64,000 bases of DNA from Mesostigma viride (lineage: Eukaryota; Streptophyta; Mesostigmatophyceae; Mesostigmatales; Mesostigmataceae). The notes under the pieces were generated by a model, which was given only the letters and a program-made list of their open reading frames with translations, made no database searches and was not told where the DNA came from. The DNA is taken from assembly GCA_009746045.1 (NCBI GenBank), contig RPFO01000213.1:11197593-11261592 (forward strand), in the 5' to 3' direction. The position numbers and the translations under genes were made by a program. Below, one piece after another: positions 35,012-45,828 of the stretch (its first letter is position 1; the number at the start of each line of letters is the position of its first letter).

Positions 35012-35527
35012 CTATACATTGCCCCGAGGTGTCGATGACATTGAAGGGCGTCGATGGCATTGAAAGACGCAAATGAATGCCTCGCACAGCTCCTCGTCCA
35101 GCTGCTCTTTGCTGAGCCCATAAGGTGCGGGCAAATTACCGTCGGTGGATTGGCCCTTTGATGATCCGCTTGGCCCAGCCGCCCCAGCAGCGCGCCCCGA
35201 GGTGTTGCTGGCATGAGCGGACACCCAGTTAAAGGCGTCGGTTTCTACAACGTCTGCAAGCCTGTCTTTAAGTGCCGCCCGCACATCAGCCTGCTTCTTG
35301 GCGTCACTAGTCGCCTTCCTCTTCCTGGTATTGTTTTCCTTCTCCGCCTGCTCGACCAGCAGCCTGTGACGGAGTACTCCATCATCCATGTAGTAGTTAT
35401 TTGTCTGCTGCCCATTCTTGAGGATGCGCTCTTTGCTAATGTATGTCCAGACAGTTTCGGATGTGGCCTCTTCTTCATCGGGCCGCACATCATCATCGTG
35501 TTCCATTGACTCATTCGTGTCAGCCAT
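35012..35527 (-). CDS. Unrecognised 171-residue ORF inside the hAT element
   Basis: ATG at 35527, stop at 35012. It begins with an acidic stretch, then a hydrophobic/aromatic part (VWTYISKERI, NYYMDDGVLRHRL), a basic helix (NNTRKRKATSDAKKQ) and a Gly/Ser-rich tail. There is no hAT dimerisation motif or BED zinc finger. It may be an accessory ORF or a captured host fragment. The charge blocks and absence of interruptions suggest it was once coding. Confidence 0.35.
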   Translation of the reverse strand: MADTNESMEHDDDVRPDEEEATSETVWTYISKERILKNGQQTNNYYMDDGVLRHRLLVEQAEKENNTRKRKATSDAKKQADVRAALKDRLADVVETDAFNWVSAHASNTSGRAAGAAGPSGSSKGQSTDGNLPAPYGLSKEQLDEELCEAFICVFQCHRRPSMSSTPRGNV

Positions 35528-37243
35528 GCCTGGATGTCGATATGCTACGATATAGGTGCCAGACGACCACGACGTTGCTGGCACACCTTATCACCTTCTT
35601 GATCCAGATAAATAGGTGTACGTTTATTCCAAATATACTGTTGCTTATCACCTTCTTGATGATGAATCTTCAGCCTTCCCGCCTTCACCTTCCCGCCTTC
35701 ACAAGTCACAATGAACGCGCTTTTAGCTTTAGTGCACTATACACTATAGCTAGCTCATCACGCAATTATTTGTTCCTACTACAGGTCGGCGCGCCGCAGT
35801 CTAGGCAAGCAAATGCACCCACCTTGTAAGCCAAAAATATGCCAAAAATACGCGAAAATACGCAAAAATGCGCAAAAATACGCGTTGCGTATGAAAGTAC
35901 CCCATTTTCGTACGCGCCGCTTGCGTATCGCGCATAATACGCTAAATACGGCGTATAATACGGCGTATGGCCAGTCACTGCCCCCAACCATGCCAAACAA
36001 TACAATTCCCTTCCACAATGATGGGGAAACATAACTGCATCATCACACTGCCCTTACATGGCACCTATGTGCAGGTGCCACCTTGTCCATGCACGTAGGT
36101 AACGTGGTACGGATACCCTACGCAAGGCATGCATTCTAGGAGGCAGCCACCAACAAACTAGTGATTTTAAGCCTATTTCAGCCTGCCCTAGCAAGGATAA
36201 ACTAGGCCTAAGCTGCTATAGCTTTCCAGGTGATGGCCAGCACACCTGGTGGCACATGCTGACAATGGGAAGCTTCTACTCACCGGTTACATGCTTGATG
36301 ATGCCACAGAGACCAGCCAACTGCCTCACACTCATGCAATATGTGTGTGGGAAATGTATAACAAACATATATGGAGGTATTCAAACCCATACAGCCTCTA
36401 AAACTTATCACCATCACCCTGTGGCAGGTCAACTGACTGAGGGAAGCATCTAAGAAGGGTGTTTTAGAAAGGGGCCAGGCCAGGGTCAAGAAAGAGCATG
36501 AATAATGCAAAAAGAATGTGCTACACAAGCTAGAACGTATATATAAACGTCAAACATCGATAGGAAAACGATGCTTAAGCTTTACCAGGCATGGATGGCG
36601 TTACCTTGGCCCAGGCGGTGGCCGCAAAATGGCGCATTTCGGCACACCAAAGTTGTGCAGCATGGTCGCTGGATTCGGCGATTTCTGGCCACCCTTGCAC
36701 GTTTACGACTACTATGTATCATAAAAAGTAAAAAGAAACCGATATATCCTTTAAAATACGCCGGAAAGGTATTGCTGTCAACGTTTCTATCGTCCGGCCT
36801 GATCGCAGTTTTTTCCAGCAAGAACGCTGCCGACACCTATCAAATGGCATTCCCGCGAACCAAAAATTGGCCTGTATGATCTTTAGGACGTATAAAATCA
36901 ATATCCTAAGTTTGGCCAGAAAATTCTAACGCAAACGTAAATGCCATGCGTGGGCGCAAGCCGCCATGGCCAGGTCGTCGTTTTCCGGAATGCACGTTGT
37001 ACGTGAAAAAGTACCCTGACCCCTTGTACTTTGACGGTCTGGAACACCTGTTAAACTTGGTCAAAATATAGCAAACCCTAGTATCATGTTCTGGAGAAAC
37101 TTATAAACTTTCATTCTTCTCAGCTAAACGTTTCCTAATTCCCAATAGTATTCTCGCAAACTGGTCCCCCGAGTAGGTGCCGACAAATCGGCTGTAAGTC
37201 ACTTTTTGGCGGAAAATCGGCAGCAAGACCATTTAGGGGTTAA

Positions 37244-37600
37244 TAATGACGCGTTTTTGCCAAGTACTAGAGTTTACCCAAATGGGATGGACCTGCAGAG
37301 TTATACAAGGTTGTCTCCTTGATACAAGGTCCATGTCTAAGACAAGTTATCATAGCTACATGCATGGGACGTATGCTTGTAAGGTCTTACATCTACGTGA
37401 CCAGGCTGGGACCAATTTTCAAGATGGTTCGAGGATGTATGTGAATAATCTGCATTTGTTTTGGCCCTGACCTACATCAATGAAGTGAGACAACTATGCC
37501 TGGATACACGTTAAGTTCTGCATCATGCACCTATACACTGTGGTACATAGACCAACTAGCAACTGCTAGATTCATCCATCGATCCCATTCCATTTCCATC
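37244..37600. other. Anonymous DNA between transposons
   Basis: No gene or repeat recognised. Confidence 0.4.
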
Positions 37601-37619
37601 GCACGACCTTTTCAAGGCC

Positions 37620-39725
37620 AATAAGACAACCGCAGTGCAGGCCAAAGATCCGGAGACTCCGGACCATGGTAGCTCGAAAAAAAAAAGTATGGCATTCACC
37701 AAATGGCTGACGGCGGAGCTCAGATCTTTTGCGTCTGAGCCCCGAATTCGGTCAGATCACTTGCATTCGATGCGCCTTTTTAAAGATGCACTCGCCAGTA
37801 TAACCGGTTACGGCTAAACGCAGTATCGACCAAGTTACGCACGTGACAAGCAGCTGTGACGACTCCAAAAGCCAATTAAGCGAGGTTTGGAAAAGGAGCT
37901 TTCCGGCTCCCAGCTGGGCAACCCACTCGCCATGCATTGTCCTCGCCCAGCCGTCTGGGCCCGCCAACCCAGCGCCCAGCGCCTCGCCCGAGCTCAAGAA
38001 ACCCTGCCACGAACACAAATGCATGGCGAAAGTACCCACCAGATTACGACCGCTTTTCTTTCAGCAACTGGCTGCAACTGACCAAAGAACGGAATGCGCC
38101 GAAATAGTGCATTTCTTAGCACAGGAACGCAAGCTCCTTGGGCCCTTAGGGCCTATCCCCGCCGACGGCCTGGAGGCGTTCTTCGCCAGGCCAGAGCTCA
38201 ACCACCGCCTCGCTATCATGTGCAGCTCAGTCTTCCAGCTACCTATGGACAAAATCGTCGCCAAGCTCCGCACCGCAGCCTAGCCTGCGCAGCCGACAGC
38301 CTCATCGGCTCCCTCCCTCTGCAAGGATCGATTACATCCGAGCAGTGCTGGAGGAGCACATGACCTGGCCGTTGGCCGAGAAGCTGACCTCGCTGAACAC
38401 GACGCTCAACACGGTGGAGGCCCGGGTCTCCAATGTGGAAACCAAGGTCGTCCACAAGCTCCACTGAGGCCCAGTTCACAGCGCTGCACAGTCCGCGGCG
38501 CAGACATGCATCTGAGACGCACGCTGCACTTGTCTCTCGCCTAAACCAGGTGGAGGGCAAGTGCGGCGTGCTCATGAAGAAGCTTGAAGCCATCACCGCC
38601 CACACCGCGCGAGGCCCTGCTGGCCTCACAGGTCCCAAAGATAGCGGAGCAGACGGCCACCATTGCATCCCAGCCACCCCGGCAGGATGCCGGCTGGCGA
38701 CCACCTGCCCCTCGATCTCCTATGCAGACCTGCTGCGGACAGCGACCGCCTCAACTACCGACGCCATCGCTACGACACTCCAGGAGCTTGAAGACCTTCG
38801 CCAGCTAGGCACAACAACGGGAGGCCACCGACCGCGCCCGCCGCGACTGCCGGGTGGTGCTGCGTTGCTTCCCCCAGAAGCCATGTGAGACGTCAACCAC
38901 CCTTGCCGACGAGCTTAAGATTACCAGCTCCTTCCCCTCATGGGCCTGGTAGGTGAGGTACAACTGCGTGGGTGCCACCGCCTTCCCCACTCACGGGACA
39001 AGGCGTCTCCCCCACCAGTCCTGCTCACACCGGCACCTTCCCCTCCCGTGAGGACAAGCAGCGGTTCCTTTCTCGTCGCAAGAGGTTGCACGACCTCACC
39101 TGGACGCTGGACGACAACCTGACCCGGGCCCCGCCCAGCAGCAGCAGCGACGCCGCGACCTGTGGCTGGAATACCTTCGCCACAAGCAGGACCCCCAGAA
39201 GCCCAAGGTGTACTGCATGGAGGGGCGGGGACCTGATGATCAACCACAAGATGTGGACGCCCCCTGCGGGCTAGAATTATTAGCTTGTAAATAGCCCTAG
39301 CTTGTATCCATTGGTAGTCACTGCATGCCGCGCCATGGCAGCCATGCCTAGAATGGTTGCCTAGCTGTGCCATACCTATAGGCTGCCACGTGCACCGCCA
39401 ACACGCGGTACACCACCAGCGGCCATAGCCTTAGCTTAGTCCTTGTACAGCCATGCTACGTCATGGCTATGTTCAGATTACTTGCCCACGCTCCTTGTTA
39501 GGATATGCTCACATGGGTCTTATTGCACCCACACGGATCTTGCCGGATCGTTTACCGGGTCCGATTGCAGCTGTGGCATGCCTCTGGCATGAAGGAGAAA
39601 GGGGGTCTCTGCCCTTTCTTCCTGTTGTGCACACACAGGGATTAAAAGCACTTCGGTGCTCCGTGACTCCCCAACGGCGGGAGCACGAGTTTATATACTA
39701 TATACATATATTAATTAATGGTAGC
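37620..39725 (+). mobile_element. Second LINE copy with ORF1 and 3' end but no ORF2
   Basis: Plus-strand order: ORF1 remnant (37843-39273), then a 3' region with the group's conserved words (ATGCTACGTCATGGCTATG, AGCACTTCGGTGCTCC), then the CTCCCCAACGG stem-loop near 39665 and an ATTAATTA tail near 39720. Nothing resembling endonuclease or reverse transcriptase lies between. Confidence 0.55.
37843..39273 (+). pseudogene. LINE ORF1 protein remnant (several frameshifts)
   Basis: The N-terminal part (37843-38283) has a compact helical segment. A coiled-coil stretch (EKLTSLNTTLNTVEARVSN, near 38380-38460) lies in another frame. The C-terminal domain (about 39030-39273, ending PPAG) has KRLHDLTWTLDDNLTRAPP, followed by a frame-damaged basic part and MINHKMWTP. 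It aligns with the 32 kb ORF1 remnant, whose corresponding end reads VIHVDHKPW. Confidence 0.6.
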
Positions 39726-40184
39726 TCGAGCCGGACCATGGTAGCTCGCGATATTGACAGTCCATACCTATACAAAGCCTTGTACACCACGAGCCAGGAG
39801 ATAGTCGTGGCTGACTGTGCCGCCAATAACTTTCACATTTCGGCTCCAAATTTTGCCCCGACTATCACAATCGCTTCGTCTTTTTAAGGCTGATATACTT
39901 TCCCGAAGCTAGTAACCCCAGCCTAGGGCAATATAGTAGTAGTGTAGGCTAGTAAGGCCTGGAGCTGATGTGGCTCACACCCATGTGTATTACGTGGCAC
40001 GAGACAACTATTACTTGAGACAACTATACACAACTGCATGCATGCCTATGATGGGATCCACACCAGACGATCGATGTATCAACGTTTGAGGTTACGTAGT
40101 AAGCCACATGCATGTGCTACCCATGCCATGGAGAGAGCTACTCTCTGCCATGAGACGCCCATGCCCTAGGTAGCCATTGCTTAG
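39726..40184. other. Anonymous DNA
   Basis: No gene or array recognised between two LINE fragments. Confidence 0.35.
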
Positions 40185-40525
40185 CCATGATCATCTTACA
40201 GCCAGTCATGCTACATCCATCGCTTCGCTCTGCTTGCTTGCCCACGCTCTCCTTGTCATGCTATGTATGCCCATGAGGGTCTTATATCACCCACAGAATT
40301 CGCCGGATCGTTTAATCGTATCCGATTCCTGCCGTGGCATGCCTCTGGTTTATGTACTTAGCCTCTGGTTTATGTACTCCTGCAGCTGTGGCATGCCTTT
40401 GGCATGAAGGAGACTGGGGGTCTCTGCCCTTTCTCCTGTAGTGCACACACAGGGATTAAAAGCACTTCGGTGCTCCGTGACTCCCCAACGGGAGCACGAG
40501 TTTAATTAATTAATTAATTAATTAT
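40185..40525 (+). mobile_element. 5'-truncated LINE copy (3' region only)
   Basis: Shares the 3' region with 39440-39700 and 49850-50100: GGGTCTTAT, CCGGATCGTTTA, GGTCTCTGCCCTTTCTCCT, AGCACTTCGGTGCTCCGTG. It ends in the ACTCCCCAACGGGAGCA stem-loop and a (TTAAT)-type tail at 40501-40523. Confidence 0.75.
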
Positions 40526-40559
40526 GTACTTAGTCATGTTTTCGGACCACCATGCAGAG

Positions 40560-40800
40560 AGTCACTCTCTGCTGATCGAGATGCTATGCCCTATGTAGCC
40601 ATCGCCTAGCCATAGTCATCTTCCACCCCATGCCAGGCCTTTTTATGATACATCATGGTGGTGCCGGTGCACCTTGTGCACCCAGAGTATAGGTGGTGGT
40701 TTACACCCCCCACCTGCAGGTAACTTGTAGCTCAGAATGTATTAAAAACCATATGCCCCTTCTCAGGGATATGTGCTACGTATGTGTCGCGTCCCTAGAC
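40560..40800 (+). mobile_element. LINE 3'-region fragment of a second subfamily
   Basis: ATGGTGGTGCCGGTGC and AGCTCAGAATGTATTAAAAA with CATATGCCCCTTCTC recur near 31130-31170 (inverted), 31890 (inverted) and 47930. Confidence 0.5.
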
Positions 40801-41002
40801 AGTGTGGGACTGCGAAAGATCTATAGCCAAAGCGTATATAGAATTCAATTCAGGCCCCTGCCCGGCACGATATGCACGGGAAACAAATGCACGCCTTTCA
40901 CGCTGCTCAACGGGCTGATTAAACTCGTCCTTTAGACGTCTAACTAAGCATGCCAAGCCTAAGTAGGAATAATTTATCACATCGCCATCCAATTCTTAGC
41001 GC

Positions 41003-41686
41003 TCAGCGGGTAAGCCATGCGCGCCATGGACTGCTACACCGCAGCCTGCATGCCCGGCAGCCCATTGCCAGCGGATTTTTTCGATCCACGGGCGGTACCA
41101 GCATGAGCGGCAGTGCCGCCGCCAACCCCCCCAGAACGGCCTGCCCGGCGGCCCGGCGGCCGCACCGGCAGTCCCGGTCAGGGGCGGCCCCTCGGTCGGA
41201 CCCCGCTCCTCCTCCGGCATCGCAGGGTACGAGAGTTAAACAAAGCCCAGCGAGCGTGAGCTCCTGGTCTTTCACGCAGATCGAGATGAGCCAAATGTTG
41301 CGAGACAGCAACCTTTTAGCCTTGCACCAAGCCACGGTCTCAGCGGTCACTTTCACGTCCAAGTGGGCAACCACATTGCGTGCTTCCGAGATATAGCTTG
41401 GCCATGCATCCCCCATGACCATGCAAGCTATATCCTTCCTCGTTGTTCCTCGTTCCCATCGGCGTGACGAGGCACATTGCAGGCTTGCTAGCAAATCCCC
41501 AACGTCCACTGGCATCAGTGCAGAGCCAGGACGAGCTGGATTTATGTATACCAAGGCATTTGGATAATAGCTCCAACCAAAGTTGGCCAAAAGACGATCG
41601 TTTCCGTGCAAGAAAAAGTACACCCCCCCATTTTTCTCAGGGGGGTATAATGCACGCGTGTACATGTGTGGCTTACGCGCGCGCAA
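41003..41686 (-). CDS. Unrecognised 227-residue ORF
   Basis: Long uninterrupted frame, mixed in composition and not made of repeats. Its first 150 residues look protein-like (YFFLHGNDRLLANFGWSYY, DAWPSYISEARNVVAHLDV). The last 70 are GC-rich and may be read-through. No family recognised. It could be an exon of a lost gene or a transposon accessory ORF. Confidence 0.3.
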   Translation of the reverse strand: MRARKPHMYTRALYPPEKNGGVYFFLHGNDRLLANFGWSYYPNALVYINPARPGSALMPVDVGDLLASLQCASSRRWERGTTRKDIACMVMGDAWPSYISEARNVVAHLDVKVTAETVAWCKAKRLLSRNIWLISICVKDQELTLAGLCLTLVPCDAGGGAGSDRGAAPDRDCRCGRRAAGQAVLGGLAAALPLMLVPPVDRKNPLAMGCRACRLRCSSPWRAWLTR

Positions 41687-41689
41687 ACA

Positions 41690-42640
41690 GCCAGCTATGC
41701 CATGCTATACAATTATGCAATATAAATGACCACAATAGAGTGCCAAACCTGCTGGAATCCAAACATGACGCCGACTTGCATGCCATCACTGAACGATATA
41801 TATCTCCCAAAGAAGTGCCACAAATTGTGCACCATAATGGCCAATACCCCTCCTAGAGCAGGCATGGAAAGCTGTTGCAATAACCACTGTCATACTCATC
41901 AAAAGACATGTAAGAACGTACGCGTTGGCCCTGCAAACAACGTGCAAACGCATTGCCGTACCTGCCTCGATCATGACCTGGCCGGGTTCCGCTGGCCGGC
42001 ATGCTCATCATTATTACGTCACGTATGCAGCTACTAGCTAGTGGGAGAGGCGGCCATAGCCGCTCTATCCATGCATCCGTCATGCATTACCATGTTGAAG
42101 ATATGTGCAAAGATGACGTCTAACGCTACAACACGTTCCCAGCAAATGGCGCAGCGGACTTTCGTAAAGACGCGGGAGGCCCAGGCACTGAGACGGAAAC
42201 TCCCAAAAACCCAAGGAAACCGGCGATACCAAACGGGACGTCTCGTCTGACAGAGACTACCAAGACAGAGGTCTTGACGTACCAAAATAATACATGATTC
42301 GTCGTTCAGGGGTCCTCATCTGACCCATTTCAAGCCGCGGAACCCAAAATTGCCACAAAATGGCACGCTGACAGCCATATCTCGCTATGCGCGCGCGCAA
42401 CGGTAAAAAATGTTAGCAAAAGTCACGTGACTGCCTGCAAGAAAGTGGTGGTATTTACTGGGCTATGGCGCAATTACAGGTCTACCCAACCTAAGCATTT
42501 TCATTCACATTGCAGGTCTGCCCCGACCGGCCGGACATATTTACATTACGTCACTTACGTCGCAGGTCACGGATTTACGCGGCACAAGTGTGTAACTTGT
42601 GGTAAATTAATGACCACATCGGCGGACCATGGGTTAATGA
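41690..42640. other. Anonymous DNA with a possible minus-strand exon
   Basis: On the minus strand near 42180-42085 a segment reads VRCAICWERVVALDVIFAHIF and ends ATG|GTAATG, a plausible exon and donor upstream of the 41003-41686 ORF. I could not join them with confidence. Confidence 0.2.
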
Positions 42641-42648
42641 TCCATGCA

Positions 42649-43330
42649 TGTCATGGCTGTATTTGTCGCGCGCTGGCTGGTGGAGGAGGTGCGTCGCGCA
42701 TTTGCCCTGATGGTTTTCCGCTGGTCTTCATTTTTGTCGACTATATCAAGGCTTTCGACACGGTCCTCTGGGAGGCTCTTTGAGCCATCCTTGCTCTGGA
42801 CCGCGTGCCACCAGCATTTACTGCTGCCATTGGCCGGCTGTATGAGGGATCACAGCTAGGCAGTAGTGCGGACTGCGGAAGGCACCATGCACCCAACCAT
42901 TCCCCCTTCACTAGCTGGCACGGGGTGTGGCAAGGTTGTGTCCTGTCTCCATGATCTGTTCACTTAATTGTCGATGATCACGTCATGCGCCAGGCACGTG
43001 CGCGCTTTACAGCTCGATCTGAAGGGTTTGAGCCAGGCTTGGACATCCTTATTAAATGATCGCGAATACGGCGGCGGTGGCCCTGGTTACATACCCGGCC
43101 TGTCCGACATGCATGATTTCTTGCGGATGATACCAGCCTCATCGAGCGCCCCGAGCACATTCAGACCTGGCTGGACTGTTTGGGCTTGGTGGCGTGGGCG
43201 GTGGGGTTGGAGATTAGTGTCAAAACCGAGGCGATGGTGATTGGGGCTACCAGTTGCCCGCCACGGCCGCTGCTGCTAGATGGGACGGAGGTCCCGTGTC
43301 ACGTCCGTGAGCTAGATCATCCGCACACAG
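42649..43330 (+). pseudogene. LINE reverse transcriptase fragment (frameshifted)
   Basis: Parallels ORF2 of the full-length LINE from MAVFVAR..MEEVRR, through FVDYIKAFDTVLWEAL, GVWQGCVLSP and the HVMRQARARFTA segment, to LEISVKTEAMVIGA. At least three frame changes and stops break it. Both ends are missing. Confidence 0.75.
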
Positions 43331-43814
43331 CGAGGATACATTATAGCGATGGCGGGTCGCTCGGTGCTGCCATAGATAAGGTAGCCAAGAATGCTTGCGC
43401 AATATAGACAACTGGTGTGGGAATTACACTTACGGAGACGTTGTAGCGCTGAAGTAGTTCAACGTCAGGGGATCAAGTGGCATTACCCCCGGATACCAAC
43501 CGTTCCAATGCAAGTCGACTCAACAAGATACCATATCGGGCCAAGGGCACCGTGTACACTTTTGTGTTGTGAATGTTCGTGTCGTAACAGCGTACCCGGC
43601 CCTAGCCAAGCTCGGGGTATGATTGCCATTGAAAGGACGCAATGCAGGAATTGCTGTGAAGCAATTCGTTTGATAGCGATGCTATGCGCTGAAGTCGCAC
43701 GCACGCACTATAAGCACGCACTTAATTTCATCTTGGTGCAGGCAATAGCTATGCGACAGGTCACTACGGGTGACGAGGGTTGGAATGCCATTATTGCAGT
43801 ATAGTAGGTCTTGT

Positions 43815-43900
43815 TGATAGCTCAACAACAGACCACATCCCGGACAATGTCCGCCCAACGCTGCTTATCCTGCAGGGCAGCTCCCGGGGCCGGAGCTGAG
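43815..43900 (-). pseudogene. Possible LINE ORF2 C-terminal scrap
   Basis: On the minus strand ALQDKQRWADIVRDVV precedes a stop. It resembles AMQDKERWKKIVKA near the end of the full-length ORF2. Short and tentative. Confidence 0.35.
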
Positions 43901-44900
43901 TCAGCGTAGGGACGCTGCCAGTGCGTGAGTTACGCATGGAGTTGCGTCCGACAGAATCAGCACACCAGTAGTTATTGGGACACTGAGATGTGCTGGTTTG
44001 GCTACTTGGAATAGCGTGCGCGCTCAGGCAATATAGGCGCGACGTACAGTAAGGACTTGGTTGAGACAGGTCCTGGACAACGTTATGTGGGATGTCCAGG
44101 AATGAGGAGATAAGGGCGTGGTGGAGCCCAGGCTACATACAGTGAGGGTGCTGTAGTAGAGGGGAGGCGGGATTGTGTTTGTGGCGCAGGATTTCAACCT
44201 GGCTACCTCTTACAGCACAGATGCCGCAGCTTACGACAACCCTTTACACGTGTCATTTGAAGCGTCGATTGCATAGCCAGTCACGAGTGAAAGTGCAGTT
44301 TGTGTGAAAGATATTATATGCTGCGACCTTGAGGTTGGGTCGTTTGGCACTCATTACACACTAAATATGTCCTGGACAGAAAAATGCAGTTTATCCAAGC
44401 CTTGGATATATTAAAGGATTTGCCGCCAGATGATAAAACGGGCAGTGAGACGGCAATTTTAGTTCAGTTGCCATGATTTGTTGAGCTTCGCTCATTTTAT
44501 ACATGACGCGTGGACGGGCTCAAAGGGGACCGACCTGCCGTAGGTAGCGTAAGACTAGCGCTTGTCACGAGGGTACTGCACCGGCTGGCCCTTTTTGTCC
44601 GGCCAGCCGAGGCTGATTGCATGGTTCCGGAGTGCAGGCCTAGGTAGCTTCTAACATACGTCACTAGACCTTGTTACCTGCGCCAGTCGCCAGGCGTGGC
44701 GCAACTGTGATGGGCAGCCAGCACACCTTGTACCTGCGTCAGCCGGCAGGCCTGCGTGGCGCAATGTTAATGATAGTAAGTACTTAAAGTGGTACCTAGG
44801 GGACGTAGGGAGGCCTCTTTTCAGCTTCGCAACTTTATCCCAGCATTTGCTGGCAAAGGTCGGCTGCATGGCCGCTATGGCGGCTGCGCTGAATGGAAGA
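43901..44900. other. Anonymous DNA
   Basis: No gene recognised. A local duplication of the phrase TTGTACCTGCG / TTGTTACCTGCG and GGCGCAA lies at 44670-44765. Confidence 0.35.
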
Positions 44901-44908
44901 CGATGCGT

Positions 44909-45320
44909 ACCCACCCACCCACCCACCCACCCACCCACCCACCCACCCACCCACCCACCCACCCACCCACCCACCCACCCACCCACCCACCCACCCACCC
45001 ACCCACCCACCCACCCACCCACCCACCCACCACCCACCCACCCACCCACCCACCCACCCACCCACCCACCCACCCACCCACCCACCCACCCACCCACCCA
45101 CCCACCCACCCACCCACCCACCGGCACCCACCCACCCACCCACCCACCCACCCACCCACCCACCCACCCACCCACCCACCCACCCACCCACCCACCCACC
45201 CACCCACCCACCCACCCACCCACCCACCCACCCACCCACCACCCACCCACCCACCCACCCACCCACCCACCCACCCACCCACCCACCCACCCACCCACCC
45301 ATGCACCCACCCACCCACCC
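44909..45320. repeat. (CCCA)n array, about 0.4 kb
   Basis: About 100 tetranucleotide units with a few 1-base deletions (CACCACCC), one CCGG variant near 45121 and one ATGC near 45301. The open frames across it are artefacts. Confidence 0.95.
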
Positions 45321-45378
45321 ATCACTATACTTTTCGTCCGAGGGTGGTAAAAAGCATCCGAGGCGTAAATTACGAGGT
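45321..45378 (-). repeat. 58-bp flank shared, inverted, with 62421-62478
   Basis: Exactly the reverse complement of 62421-62478. At both sites it directly abuts a CCCA array, on the right side of the array here and on the left side at 62.4 kb. Confidence 0.9.
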
Positions 45379-45828
45379 CTTATCTTACTACCTAGATCCG
45401 AGGCGTGAGATCCAACGCCGTAATCATTACTACGTAGGATGATAGGTAGTAATTTTACTAGCCGTAAGTAAAGTAACGTTACGACTGCACATCTTTGGTA
45501 GTACATTACCGACAGAGTAAATTACCGCGACGGGTCTTGGTTGGTAATCTACCACCTGTAGATTAGGTGCCAGTGATCCGATGCTGTAAGATACGTTTCA
45601 GTAAGTTACTTCGGGGATCTTTGCCTGTACACGGCCAGATGGATAATTATATTGTAATGGAGAAGTGGGAGAACGTGCGTGTCTATTAGCAAATGCAGCG
45701 AAATATAAAAATGTAGTTATCAGCCTTTTTCGCCTATTCAGCAGTTGTCGTTGTCGGCCGTTGTCATTAAGCGGCTATAGATTATGTGTGCTGGGGCCGG
45801 TGAAAAGACGCTAGCAAAGTTCGTCTGA

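Larger units (their letters stand above)
34301..35980. mobile_element. hAT-type transposon nested in the piggyBac element
   Basis: The ends are CAGTGACTGGCCATACGC and its inverse GCGTATGGCCAGTCACTG (one mismatch). They are flanked by the exact 8-bp duplication CCCCCAAC (34293-34300 and 35981-35988). CAGTG termini with 8-bp duplications define hAT. Subterminal regions are full of TATAATACGC and TACGCG words, likely transposase-binding repeats. No hAT transposase was recognised. Confidence 0.85.
33850..37239. mobile_element. piggyBac-type transposon, non-autonomous, interrupted by a hAT element
   Basis: The left end is TTAA|CCCCTAAATGG (TTAA at 33846-33849). The right end is CCATTTAGGGG|TTAA (TTAA at 37240-37243). 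Beyond these 11 bp the ends share imperfect inverted motifs (GCTGCCGAT, AATCGGC). A TTAA target with CCC..GGG termini is diagnostic of piggyBac. Without the nested hAT element it is about 1.7 kb and shows no transposase, so it would have needed one from elsewhere. Confidence 0.8.
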
